From assembly GCF_042242105.1 (NCBI RefSeq), contig NC_092014.1, positions 14,832,374 through 14,896,373 on the forward strand: a stretch of DNA of 64,000 nt, in the 5' to 3' direction. This document shows positions 52,815-64,000 of this stretch, piece by piece (position 1 is the first letter of the stretch; the number at the start of each line of letters is the position of its first letter). The translations under genes were made by a program, and so were the position numbers. The DNA is from Pempheris klunzingeri. Taxonomy: Eukaryota > Chordata > Actinopteri > Acropomatiformes > Pempheridae. Under the pieces are notes generated by a model that saw only the letters and a program-made list of their open reading frames with translations, did not search any database and was not told the DNA's origin.

Positions 52815-55073
52815 GCTCATAGTCATGACTATAATGACAATTTGTCATGTTTAATCAGTATTTGTGCTCCTCTACCTTTAACCTGTTTGAACTATGACAA
52901 CCCTTTTGCACTCAGAGGAATTTGGGGATGTGGTTGCTTATCTGTTTGCCACTGAGAGCAGCCACATGGTTCCCATTAACAATATAGCATCATAACCATC
53001 ATGACCAAAGTCAAAGGCAACTTCATCATTGAGCATCTGTATTTCAATCATCTCTCACCGCATCGATTTAACTGCAAAATTTTTCACTTCAGAGTTTCAC
53101 ATTGACTTTTTATTCTATATATGCAAATGCTTTTCACAATAACACACAATCCTTGATAAAAAAGTGTAAGAAATTCTGCTGGGTGTCAAGTATGTCTGTT
53201 TAAGTGTTACATTTTTTCAGTCTGCGCCTCTAGCCCTATGTGGGATTGGCTCCAGCCCCCCCATGACCCTTAAGGATAAGAAATATAGACAATGGATGAA
53301 TGGATGGATGGATTTTACAGTCTGCTTTTTGTGAAAATGTCTTTCCCTTTTATGCTGGATGGTTGGGCAGTGAATATTATTTTTTAAGATGTGCTGCAGC
53401 ATTTCAACTGTGAGGTGGATCTGTGAGGATCTGAAAATGTTTTATTCATCACTGCCTTCTGCCTTGTAAGACCATCTCTCTGAAGAATATCAAAAGTATT
53501 ACATGTGTTTGTAAAACATATATTTAGGTCAGGCTGACAGATAAAGTGTAAGTGAGACTTTAAGAGTGGATTTCAAGCTGATATTCCCAAACATTATATA
53601 CTGTATGTTTTATATAGTCCCTGTTCTAGTCTATGTGAAACATGTCTGTGCTCTTAAACTTACGTGCAGAGCTCCAGGTTGACAGGAGTGCTGTTGAGCT
53701 GTACAGTGATTTCATGCTGTGTGCTCACAACAAAGTCTACCGAACTGGGCTGGCCGGGACTGGGCCCTGCATGTACCACCCCCAGCTGCTGGTACAAACA
53801 CTGGCACACATGCAAACAAGGGTCCTGATCAGATCATCGCCACCATCCTCATCTCAAACAACTCCTGCAGCCACAGAATCAACTGGAGGAGAATATTTGA
53901 TGCGTGTGAGCTCACCTGGTAGCAGCGCTCTGACATCCAGGACACCACCAAGTCAGTGTCCAGCTCATTGTTGACTGTCAGAAATGCCGTATCCATCCTC
54001 AGGACTATGTGCTTCTGATGAGGGTGGCCAGCTGGATTAAGAGAGAGAGGGAAGATCAGTAGAAATCCATTCGCAAATCCATTAGCTGAACAGAAATAGA
54101 AAACATGCACAGTAAAATCCACAGTCCACAGTGCAGCTGACCACACCCAGATGTGAAGACACTGTTAACAGACGTTATGATCATTACTATTCTCATGATC
54201 AGAAACCCATAACACGATATACTGGATACTGCACTGATTAGAATCCATCTTTCCTGACTCCAAGATGACAAACACACTGCACAAGTCAGAGAAATCATAC
54301 CGAGAAGGCTTTGCTCCTGATGCCTTAGCTGAGGCTACAGCTGTGCAGCTAGCTTTCAGTAACTTACCTCAAACCTGTGGTTCACTGTTATCGTTATGGA
54401 CAGGAGACCTATTCCATACCAAAGTGTGTGGCAGCGGCATCGATAGCAGTGAAATAAGCTGCTCAGTCTAACAGCAGGCTAGAGGCAGTCAGCTAAGGCT
54501 GCTGGCTGGAAGAGGAGAGGAGAGCATGTGAGAGGGCTGAAGTTATGGCTGCACAGCTCTGCGGTCACATGCTGAATTAATCCGTAAACTACCAGCTCCG
54601 GGAGGGAGGTTCAAACTGCTGGAGCTCAGTCTTGTTGGACTGTCAGCTGTTTACTTCAACTGGTGCTGTTTGGCGATTAACCACAGTTAGCCCCGAGCTA
54701 ACAGGTTTTATGACCACGAGACCAACATATCTATGGTGGCGAACTTTTAGTTTGTAGATGAAGGTCACTGTTGTTGTAACAAGGCGTTTTAAACGCATTA
54801 AGAGCTGAAGGGGATGTGAAACCGTGCTGGACATGTAGGTGGTTAGCTAAAGCTAGGCTAGCTATCCCTGTTTCCACTTGTCAACAGTCCTGAGTACTCA
54901 CAGGTGGACACTTCAGCGGTCAGTGGCACCACGCAAACAGCTACAACCAAACCAATGGCAGCAAAGGAAAACCCATTATATTTCTCTGGTGGTATCATTT
55001 CTTTGTGCCCTTCCTTCAGCCCCACGACTGAAGATGCGTCTTTCGGGCTCTTCCTTACTTTCCTCTTTCCCAT
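45616..55073 (-). CDS. hgsnat: Heparan-alpha-glucosaminide N-acetyltransferase, complete, 18 coding exons
   Basis: Lysosomal multi-pass membrane enzyme that moves acetyl from cytosolic acetyl-CoA to terminal glucosamine of heparan sulfate. Exons: 55073-54902, 54031-53916, 53788-53664, 52703-52585, 51492-51423, 51143-51074, 50863-50760, 50389-50313, 50201-50171, 49395-49235, 49088-48973, 48751-48630, 48264-48138, 47929-47843, 47705-47628, 47436-47366, 46219-46107, 45797-45616; total 646 aa (human 635-663, also 18 exons). Seen: a luminal N-terminal domain with NYSLWV, then [18 protein letters not shown], whose His280 aligns with the acetyl-accepting histidine, [54 protein letters not shown] and the terminal [13 protein letters not shown]. 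About 11 hydrophobic segments. I chose ATG 55073 ([10 protein letters not shown]) because it is the only in-frame ATG before the hydrophobic signal-like segment. The donor after 48973 (GTCAGC) is poor. Confidence 0.95.
46315..46337. repeat. Short (ATATAA)n tract
   Basis: About four units of ATATAA in the intron before the penultimate hgsnat coding exon. Confidence 0.7.
49457..50127. mobile_element. Non-autonomous foldback element (MITE) with about 200-bp inverted arms in an hgsnat intron
   Basis: The outer 20 bp are perfect inverted repeats: AACAAGGTCCATTCAAATTA at the left and its complement at the right. The match continues for roughly 190-200 bp with few mismatches (left: GTTTTTACACAGGAACAAGG; right: CTTGTTCCTGTGTAAAAAC), and the arms flank an AT-rich centre of about 270 bp. 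There is no coding capacity. Long arms and a non-coding centre fit a DNA-transposon MITE; superfamily unknown. Confidence 0.85.
51580..52548 (+). mobile_element. Internally deleted Tc1-like transposon in an hgsnat intron
   Basis: Left inverted repeat carries AAGTGAGCGAACAGACGAAA then GTATTTGGTGTGACCACCC; the right end carries its inverse (TCTGTTCGCTCACTTCGCAT). Inside, on the plus strand, are the transposase start region (start codon now GTG, then GCAAGACTGAGCACAGCAAC) and the C-terminal catalytic part ([15 protein letters not shown] in diverged form, [25 protein letters not shown]). The middle of the transposase gene is missing: sequence jumps from the region after CTCTCCCAGGCA to the block before the second catalytic aspartate. 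It is a dead, non-autonomous copy. Outer ends are approximate. Confidence 0.88.
52752..52814. repeat. (CTGT)n microsatellite, about 16 units
   Basis: Uninterrupted tetranucleotide array starting about 50 bp upstream (minus strand) of hgsnat coding exon 4, close to its acceptor. Confidence 0.97.
53220..53315 (+). repeat. 3' fragment of the fish tRNA-derived SINE
   Basis: GGGATTGGCTCCAGCCCCCC, GACCCTTAAGGATAAG and a GGATGGATGG tail match the end of the full SINE at 11678-12059. It lies in an hgsnat intron and is truncated at its 5' side. Confidence 0.75.
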
Positions 55074-55977
55074 AGCAGACACCACTTCCGATCCTTCCTT
55101 GTTTTGACATTGTAGTGGGAGCGGTGAGGGACAAAGTACAAGGTTACCGCTACCCTCAACAGATCGATACGTAAGGGATCAATTCTATTAAATTTCTGTC
55201 TATCCACCTACTGTCTTCTAAGGGGGGCATTGAAGTCACCATGACGGGTTGATCTCGTGTGTGAGATAAAGTTCGCCCTCTTCAAATTGCTGTTGTAAAT
55301 GGCCAGTTTATTTTGACTGAATCACTTAATCTGTAGCCTACAAAACACCTCAGAAAACGTGCATTAAAGCTTTTTCTTTATGGTGTTGTTAGGTGTCTTC
55401 ACACTGTTGTTACGGTGTCGTTGGCCCCAGTCATGCTCTCATGTTACTTCACTGTCAAGTCACTTCGCATCCCTTTGGTTTGCCAAGGGGAAACGTCTGT
55501 ATCTCTAAATGTATTTTCGTGGTCCAACAGACGTACCCTGTATGTCCGGAGAGATAAAAGGTCTGGCAGGTGCAAAAAACAACATTTAAATCCATTATTT
55601 CCGCAGGCTGCCTGGCCTCGTGGCTGTGGCCGAAGCAGTCTGTGGAAATGTTGGATTTACTCGTTTATTTTCCGCCCCGGAGAAATATTTCACTTTCCCA
55701 GAACAGACATGACAAAACACATTTGTTGGATCACATAAGATTCACCCCGCTGCTGGATAAAAGCTATAATGTGACACAATAATAATTTACGTCTGTGTTA
55801 AATGGTGTCTTTCTATGATAATTTTCAGACTAAAGAGTTTTTTACTCTGCTTACTGCTGCTTCCGTCTTTTATCAGATTGTTAAAACTGACGCATGCGCA
55901 CACGCTGCGAAAGCAAGGACTCACAATCGATAACCGAGTGAATCTACGGCGCCTCCCGTCGGACTCCATCCACCACA
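55074..55977. promoter_or_regulatory. Shared head-to-head hgsnat/dctn6 intergenic region
   Basis: 904 bp separate the two start codons, so the region must hold both promoters or one bidirectional promoter. The hgsnat side carries an upstream ATG at 55110 out of frame with the main start. The dctn6 side has a GC-rich patch with an NRF1-like site. No TATA box is evident. Confidence 0.6.
55890..55900 (+). promoter_or_regulatory. NRF1-like site upstream of dctn6
   Basis: ACGCATGCGCA lies about 80 bp upstream of the dctn6 start codon and fits most of the palindromic NRF1 consensus (GCGCATGCGC). Motif match only. Confidence 0.4.
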
Positions 55978-58005
<2,028 letters not shown>

Positions 58006-58227
58006 AATTGGACCGTGTGCTTTTTAAGTTGAATTGTAAACGGAAGAAAAACTCGTATTTAAATAGATCTTGACAGAGGGAAGCATGAATGTATATAGTT
58101 ATGTATGTATCTAGCTTCATCACTACTTTCTCTCAATTACTGCTAAATATTTTCTACTCTAACTGCAACAGCTGATTAAGCATTTTGTCTTTATCTTGCT
58201 GTGCTGTTGTACCGTTTTCTAAGATTA

Positions 58228-58233
58228 ATTAAA
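58228..58233 (+). terminator. Possible poly(A) signal for dctn6
   Basis: ATTAAA 223 bp past the dctn6 stop codon, the first reasonable signal on the plus strand. Confidence 0.4.
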
Positions 58234-58515
58234 TAACCTCAAAAATGCTGGTGGTGTGCACCGTGCACTAATTTATGATCACTGTGGTTACCAGGAATTT
58301 CATCACTAGGTTATAAACAGTGCAGTAAGAATTAGATTTTCAGTGTACGTCCACATTTTGAAAATGGAGAGAGACACTAACAGTAAACGAAACATAAGTA
58401 TTTTCTTTAATTCTCAGTTGTAATTTCTTAATATAAAATGGCAACTAACAGATTTAATAGAACTGATGTCAGTAAATCAAACAACGAGGCAGTATCCTAT
58501 AATGTAACAGTGTCA
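58234..58515. other. Spacer between convergent dctn6 and gtf2e2
   Basis: AT-rich sequence with no gene or repeat recognised. Confidence 0.5.
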
Positions 58516-58521
58516 TTTATT
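58516..58521 (-). terminator. Possible poly(A) signal for gtf2e2
   Basis: AATAAA on the minus strand 650 bp past the gtf2e2 stop codon; 58522-59170 would be the 3' UTR. Confidence 0.4.
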
Positions 58522-59170
58522 AAAATGAATTCAAAAGGTTTTTGTATTTTAAACCACTGCAGTGGTGCTGCAAAGTAAAAAGAATTTAAATATTTTGAAA
58601 TTCCACGAAAAAGCAATGTCCAGGATGTTTGATACTGGGTGAGAGACCTCATTGTGATGCACTGCACAACACAAGCACGTCTTCTGCAGTTCCTATTAAA
58701 ATGATGGAAGGCTGCCATTTTCTTCGGCCCCTTCAAACAAAACCTTAAACACACCTCTTTGCAACATACTCAAAATGAAAAAAAAAAAAAAGTATTTACA
58801 CACTTTAATGTCATTTACATTTTAACAGTAAGTTTGTGGCACCCCCCTTTAAGGATGGTACTTTTGGTAAGGGCATTCAGTGTCCTAGATGGTCTCAGTA
58901 CTCTTTTCCTCCAATGTCCTTCAGTCGTCACTGATCAATTAAAAAACTAAAAAGGATTCCACAACACAGTTGCTATTAACTCCATGTAATACAAGACCAC
59001 TGATCACTGAGAGGAGTGCAAATAAAGGAAAAGAAGCTAGTTTGTTTAACATAACAGACGGCAAGAAGTCTTTGTATCCGAGTGTGGCCGGGGTCTCCGT
59101 CTCCAGCCATTTCTGATGAACAGATTCTAGGTCACTCCTCCGGGGTCACAAAGCAGTGAGGAAAGGGATT

Positions 59171-60364
59171 TCACTTCTTAACAGGAACACCATCTGAATA
59201 GTCCTCCAGCACGCCTGCCAAGTGGTTGTTGTGGGTCTTGAAGTGTCTCTTCCTCTGCCCACCTTGCTTCTTCCTCTTTTGAACTGGCAACTGCAGGGAG
59301 CACAGAAACGCAATCAGCACTCATTATGATGCTTGATTAACAAAGGCAAACATTCAGCGTTTAAGTGTCATTTCTGGTAAAATAAATGATGCCGAATCTA
59401 TTCAAATTTGGGAAGCTAGAATGGGAGAAGGGAGACCAGGGGACACTGACCACTTTCTTTGGTCCTGTTTCTTGCATGGAGGAGATGCCTTGTTTTTTCA
59501 GGTACTCTTCAATCTTCTCTTCATCCATGGAATCAACGGGAACGCTCCTCCACAGTTTCTGGAATTCTACAATTACAAGACGGGTTTTTGAGACAAATGC
59601 ACAGATCAATTATTTCATGATTCTGACCAAATTAAGTGCAGGCCTAGGTGAAATAGACAGAATTAATGTCAAAGTACACATGGATACTTTCTGACTGTAT
59701 CTGAGAAGACAAACACGTAAATGTTAGAGTAAGGTGCGATAAATGTGACAGTTTTCAAATACTGTCAAACCATTTCTGATCAAATTATGTGACGTGCACT
59801 TATGTTATCATCTCTTTTGTGATGCGTTTACATAACTTCATCACGATACTTCTGTCACTATCCAGGGGAAGGTCATGTAACAACACCCAGATTTAATTGA
59901 GTTGAATGCTTTACCTATTACTACCCCTATCTACCCCATTTCACAAAATGAGAACTGTCCCTTTAATAAGCGTTATCTAAAATATAAATTTGCCACGGAT
60001 AGGACAGACTGACAAACGTTCATCAGAAGTCTGATGCCTGAATGTTAAACGGCCCTTCCCGCAATGATGCAAAAGTCAGTATAAAGGGATTGTTGCTCCT
60101 GCTGAACGTGAGAGTGACGTTCACTAACACATTATGATGCTCAGCAGCCAGCTGAGGTTTTGTGAAGCATACTCATTCTCTCTTTTCAAATCTACATGAC
60201 TGTAAAAGATACTCCACACCGATGGGCCATTCAGGCTGCTGGGTGGTCAACTCAAATCTTTGTCTGTTAGAGCCTTTGGTGTTTTGTATTCTAATATGAA
60301 GACTCAACCGATCATCAAAAACTACAGCAGTCAAATACAGAGAGCCAGTAACAGACACAAAGAC

Positions 60365-60400
<36 letters not shown>

Positions 60401-62279
60401 TTGACTGACAGCTGACTTATGCTCACCTTCATCTACCATAAACTGGCAGTGCTTGTCGTTGTAGAATAGGATCTTCTTCTTATCTGGTCTTGTCACAAAG
60501 ATGATCTGATCCCCCAAAGCCTGTGAACACATGAGAGCTCACGTCGCGGCTAACACATCCTTATTGTTTAGTCACCATGGCTTTCATTCATCATACAAGG
60601 GTGTGAGCCAGAAGTCTGAGTCCCATCTGTTAATCAACAGACTGTAAAGTACAAAGTAAATGTTTTTTTTTGTGTGCAGCCATACGTGTGTTTTAGCATG
60701 AATTATATTTATTGTGTGTTACCTTGATGGCCTTGGCTGAGTTGGGCAGTCCCTCCTCCACGTCGTCCAGCAGCACTCCTCCCAGGCCCAGCTGGTCGTG
60801 TTTGTCCAGCAGCCTCAGTAAGGCTTTCTTGTCCTTTAGATTGTACTTGGGCTTGAAGCCATACGTCCCATCCCGGACATCAATTTTTGGGTTGTTGACC
60901 AAGGCCTGAGATTGGAGGAATGGTTTTAAGTAGCTGCCAAGTTAGGAGATGAGCATTTAAAAAATTTCGTGATTTAAGTATTATGTGAATTTACTAAAAT
61001 AACAAATTAAATCAAATTCCACTGAACAAATTTGTTTTTTGTGCTTTTCATCTCTTTAAAAATAAAGAGGATAAACAATTTGTGTTACGCAATCAAAACA
61101 TGCACACTTGTTTGAACAGACGATTTTCAGTTTCAGATTTTCAGTCAGCAGCTGATGTTTTTCCTTCAGGTCTTGCAGCTTTCTACTATTACCAAGGTTA
61201 TATTCAATAACAAGGTATTGAATGTTGTATGTTGTGACTTCTTTCTTTCACAACATACGGGCGGTTGTTATATAGAGGAGGTGTTGCCAGCGGCTCACAT
61301 CAGCCTACAGATGACTTTGAGGGAAAACTAAGTGTTGTGAGGATTTCTGTAAAAGACGTCAGTGAAATGGTGTGTGGTGACAGTCAATGGGCAGTATCAT
61401 ACGTAAGAAACATTAACACACCTCAGTCATGAGCCACTGTTTCTGTTTCATGCTGATGTCGAGAAGTTTGGTCTCATCCAGGATCTCATCTAGGGTCAGG
61501 AAGTGTGTGTCTCCATTCTGATGCCTCGTCTGAGAGTTAAGGATAGAAAATCACATGGGTTTACATAAAGACAACACAGATGCAGAGTCAACAACTGATA
61601 AAGTATGCCACATTTTATCAGCCACATTTTTAAAGCAATTATTGGCCCCGTATTTTTACTTGGGTTTTACCCAAATGTCTACAGTGATTTTCTGCCTTAA
61701 ATCCAACTGTCGGGGTAATTTACACGCTTTAAAACTCTGTGTATTCAACAGATGGCACAAAAAATGCACACATTAAAAGAAAATCTGTCAACTTGAGTGT
61801 GAGCTCTGCAGCGAGGAATGAGTCAGACAACTAGTGTGACAGGCCCTGGCTGCCTCACTGCAGAGCCACAGCATGATAAACAAGCTGTTAACACATGAAA
61901 AGAAAGACTGGGGACCAAATGTTACGCCGCGGACACAACTGACTCACTGGGCTGACACAACAGACAACAGGTCAAGTTTTGTAAAGAGCTTTGATGAAGA
62001 TGACGACAGTCTTAAAATCTATCAATCAAGAGGATGCTGTTCAGACAGCTTTAATCAACTGGGACAGGAATGGCATCCATGAGACTGGAATTCACCATTG
62101 TCTAAAAGAGTGCTCAGCTATAGGGGCAAAAAACGTTACCACTTAACTGCTAGAGAACGTTCCATTTAAAAAACAAAAATGCTTCCAGAGGCTTACCTTC
62201 ATATAATTGACTATCTTGGCTAGGCAGCCAAACTTGTATCCAGAGCTTGTCTTGATGTTGAAGTTACCATTACTGGACT
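59171..62279 (-). CDS. gtf2e2: TFIIE beta subunit, 3' six coding exons (gene runs off the right edge)
   Basis: General transcription factor that, with TFIIE alpha, recruits TFIIH to the RNA polymerase II pre-initiation complex. Exons seen: 62279-62197, 61529-61422, 60905-60723, 60520-60427, 59566-59451, 59290-59171, giving 233 in-phase codons plus stop. Human TFIIE beta has 291 aa, so about 57 N-terminal residues (the Ser/Lys-rich start) are missing. No exon for them was found up to 64000, so they are probably beyond the window. Matches include the winged-helix core ([63 protein letters not shown]), [35 protein letters not shown] and the basic tail ending [14 protein letters not shown]. Confidence 0.95.
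60369..60396. repeat. (AG)n microsatellite
   Basis: About 14 AG units in the gtf2e2 intron that follows exon 60520-60427. Confidence 0.95.
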
Positions 62280-63230
62280 CTGTGGAGAGAAACGACAGTT
62301 GACGCGAAACATTTAGATGTCACATTGTTTATTGTGAAGGAACACTAATCTTTATCAATCGAAAAGAATTTGTTAATTTCTCATTAACAAATCCATGAAA
62401 ACACCAAAATCAACGCTACATGAATCCTCTCAATGCTTTCTGACCCCCTCTCTCGGTCTGTGGCACTCACACTCTATTTGTTCATACTGAAAACAGGTGA
62501 CAAATATATAATTTCATGTAAAAAAAAGAAAAGGCCATGTAATTTCCTGAAACAGTGGTGCATTCTAGTCTGAAGCCAACTTTACAGGCGTAAATAGTGT
62601 ATTTCTTGGGACTATTTACAGCCGTAAATGAACACACATTTGGTGTGGTAGTGAGTATTTACAGCAGCAGCAGGACAGTGTGTGAGGGATCGACTCAAAA
62701 TAAGCTACAGCATGTGTACTAATGCAGGATGAAGTCAACCAGTGCAACAATGTGGCTCACTGTTTTTGATATTTTTTGGATAACAATGGAGCTCTATGTC
62801 AGGCTTTGGCTACACAGGCAAAACTTGGTAGTTGGATCAATATATTGTTCGTTTGGTCTTTTCTGGGATTTGTTGACAATAAGGGAAATACAGAATATCA
62901 CCAGGCTTATCCTAAATATACTGCAGGAGATACTGTGAGAGTAATCTGATGAGAATGATTTGAACTCTGGCCAGCTGGTCCTATTCTCTGTTGGAGTCCA
63001 ATAATGCTGCCCCCCCCCCCCCCGGAGACCGTCTGAGGTCTGGGCTCGCCAATCAAAGCTGAAAACAGACACTGATTCATGAATGATTCATGGTGTGGGC
63101 GGGAGCTTCTGTTGCTGTGAGCTGCACTGTGGGCAGGACACTGGAATTGTGACAGGCCGGTTAGCGAATGGTGCAGAGGCAGGGCTAGAGGAAAAGAGCC
63201 AATGATGAGGAGAGGCCCGTGTCGTTCAGC
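62280..63230. other. gtf2e2 intron sequence
   Basis: No exon recognised on either strand. A C-run of 12 lies at 63011-63022. Confidence 0.5.
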
Positions 63231-63440
63231 TGAGACATGAAGAGCTGCAAGGAGTGGCGGAGGGGGCGAGCGAGTGCACGAGCGACGGCTGACAGTGCAT
63301 GAGAGTGCCGAGGAGGAAAACAGGTTGAGGAGTGAACGCGGAGGAGGGAGAGAGTGGAAGACTGAGCGAAAGGTGGAGCACCAAAAAGAGGAGAGTGCAT
63401 CTGTTGACTTGCATCTTCTAAACACTGAGCCAGACACACA
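63231..63440 (+). other. Candidate 5' untranslated exon of a plus-strand gene inside a gtf2e2 intron
   Basis: GC-rich, CpG-containing sequence (GGCGAGCGAGTGCACGAGCG) that ends in a consensus donor, ACACACAG followed by GTGAGTCTG at 63441. It has no clear coding frame of a known family. In human the small gene SMIM18 lies on the opposite strand within GTF2E2, so this could be its first exon. That is inference from synteny and the donor alone. Confidence 0.35.
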
Positions 63441-64000
63441 GGTGAGTCTGCATATTTTCCCAAATAGCATCACCAGAATAATGTGCGCGCATTTCACATC
63501 AACCAATTATAACAATCCTCAGTGTGAATCTAAGCTATAGGCTGTGAACTGTTCTTGGTCTGAGTATGGCTATGACTGTAAACGGTATTTAGGTGACTAA
63601 TCCAGCATTTAAAGGGTAAGTCATACATTTTTAATGCTGCAGATCTATTTATGAATTCCCTCTGCAATACATCATCATATCTAGCAACTATGTGCATAAA
63701 AATGTAATTTTATCCTCTAACAATAATTAAGATTAGAGCTTTGGGTGGCACTTGTACTATTAAACCAAGATTGAGAAAACACATTTAATAGATTAAACTA
63801 AACAAAATAAATCTGTTTGTCTGCAGCTTGAATACCAAGCATCAGAAATTCCAGTGTGTGTTTGTATGTCTGCATGTGTGCTCATGTGCATCATCTCTGT
63901 TTGCGGGCAATCCATGAGTCGGTGCAAACTGCAGCTCTTAAGACAAATCAATGAGGGGCTGACAGCTGTGAGGAGCCAGCCTGGGGCATTAGGAGTATAT
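63441..64000. other. Right-edge intronic sequence
   Basis: No coding exon recognised on either strand. Confidence 0.5.

Noticed and set aside
52722-52955. Cys/Leu/Ser/Val-rich frames over the CTGT tract
   Set aside because: Translation of a tetranucleotide microsatellite.
62907-63506. 199-aa minus-strand open frame
   Set aside because: Low-complexity Ser/Pro/Leu sequence over a CpG-rich stretch, no family resemblance and no splice sites in phase; it does not match the missing gtf2e2 N-terminus.

Overview
The window is nuclear DNA of a teleost fish, probably a percomorph. It holds multi-exon vertebrate genes with GT-AG introns, CA/TG and CTGT microsatellites, and fish-type hAT, Tc1 and tRNA-derived SINE repeats. 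Five recognisable genes fill the right 60%. The left 25 kb holds decayed pieces of a tandem immunoglobulin-type receptor family plus transposons.

Left arm (about 1-25.6 kb): no intact gene was found. Leader, half V-domain, transmembrane and cytoplasmic exons of one Ig-superfamily receptor type recur with broken starts, splice sites and frames, together with at least six kinds of non-coding module repeated 2-4 times each. I read this as an eroding tandem gene cluster. A hAT element, a nested inverted-repeat transposon, a SINE with perfect target duplications and a small-fish interspersed repeat sit inside it.

Gene arm: stim2 (minus, 25703-35125, 12 coding exons, 1040 aa), rbpj (minus, 39057-43833, 11 coding exons, 496 aa), hgsnat (minus, 45616-55073, 18 coding exons, 646 aa), dctn6 (plus, 55978-58005, 7 exons, 189 aa) and the 3' six coding exons of gtf2e2 (minus, 59171-62279, 5' end beyond the right edge). 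All exon joins were assembled by hand, and every junction keeps phase. hgsnat and dctn6 are head to head with 904 bp between their start codons; dctn6 and gtf2e2 are tail to tail.

The genes do unrelated jobs: ER calcium sensing (STIM2), Notch transcription (RBPJ), lysosomal heparan sulfate breakdown (HGSNAT), the dynactin pointed end (DCTN6) and RNA polymerase II initiation (TFIIE beta). In human, STIM2/RBPJ lie on 4p15 and HGSNAT/DCTN6/GTF2E2 on 8p, so this window joins two human synteny blocks.

The most unusual coding feature is the last exon of stim2, which carries about 21 imperfect copies of a 16-residue unit built around an R-K-I-x-R-D core. It makes the protein about 200-300 residues longer than the STIM2 forms I know from mammals.
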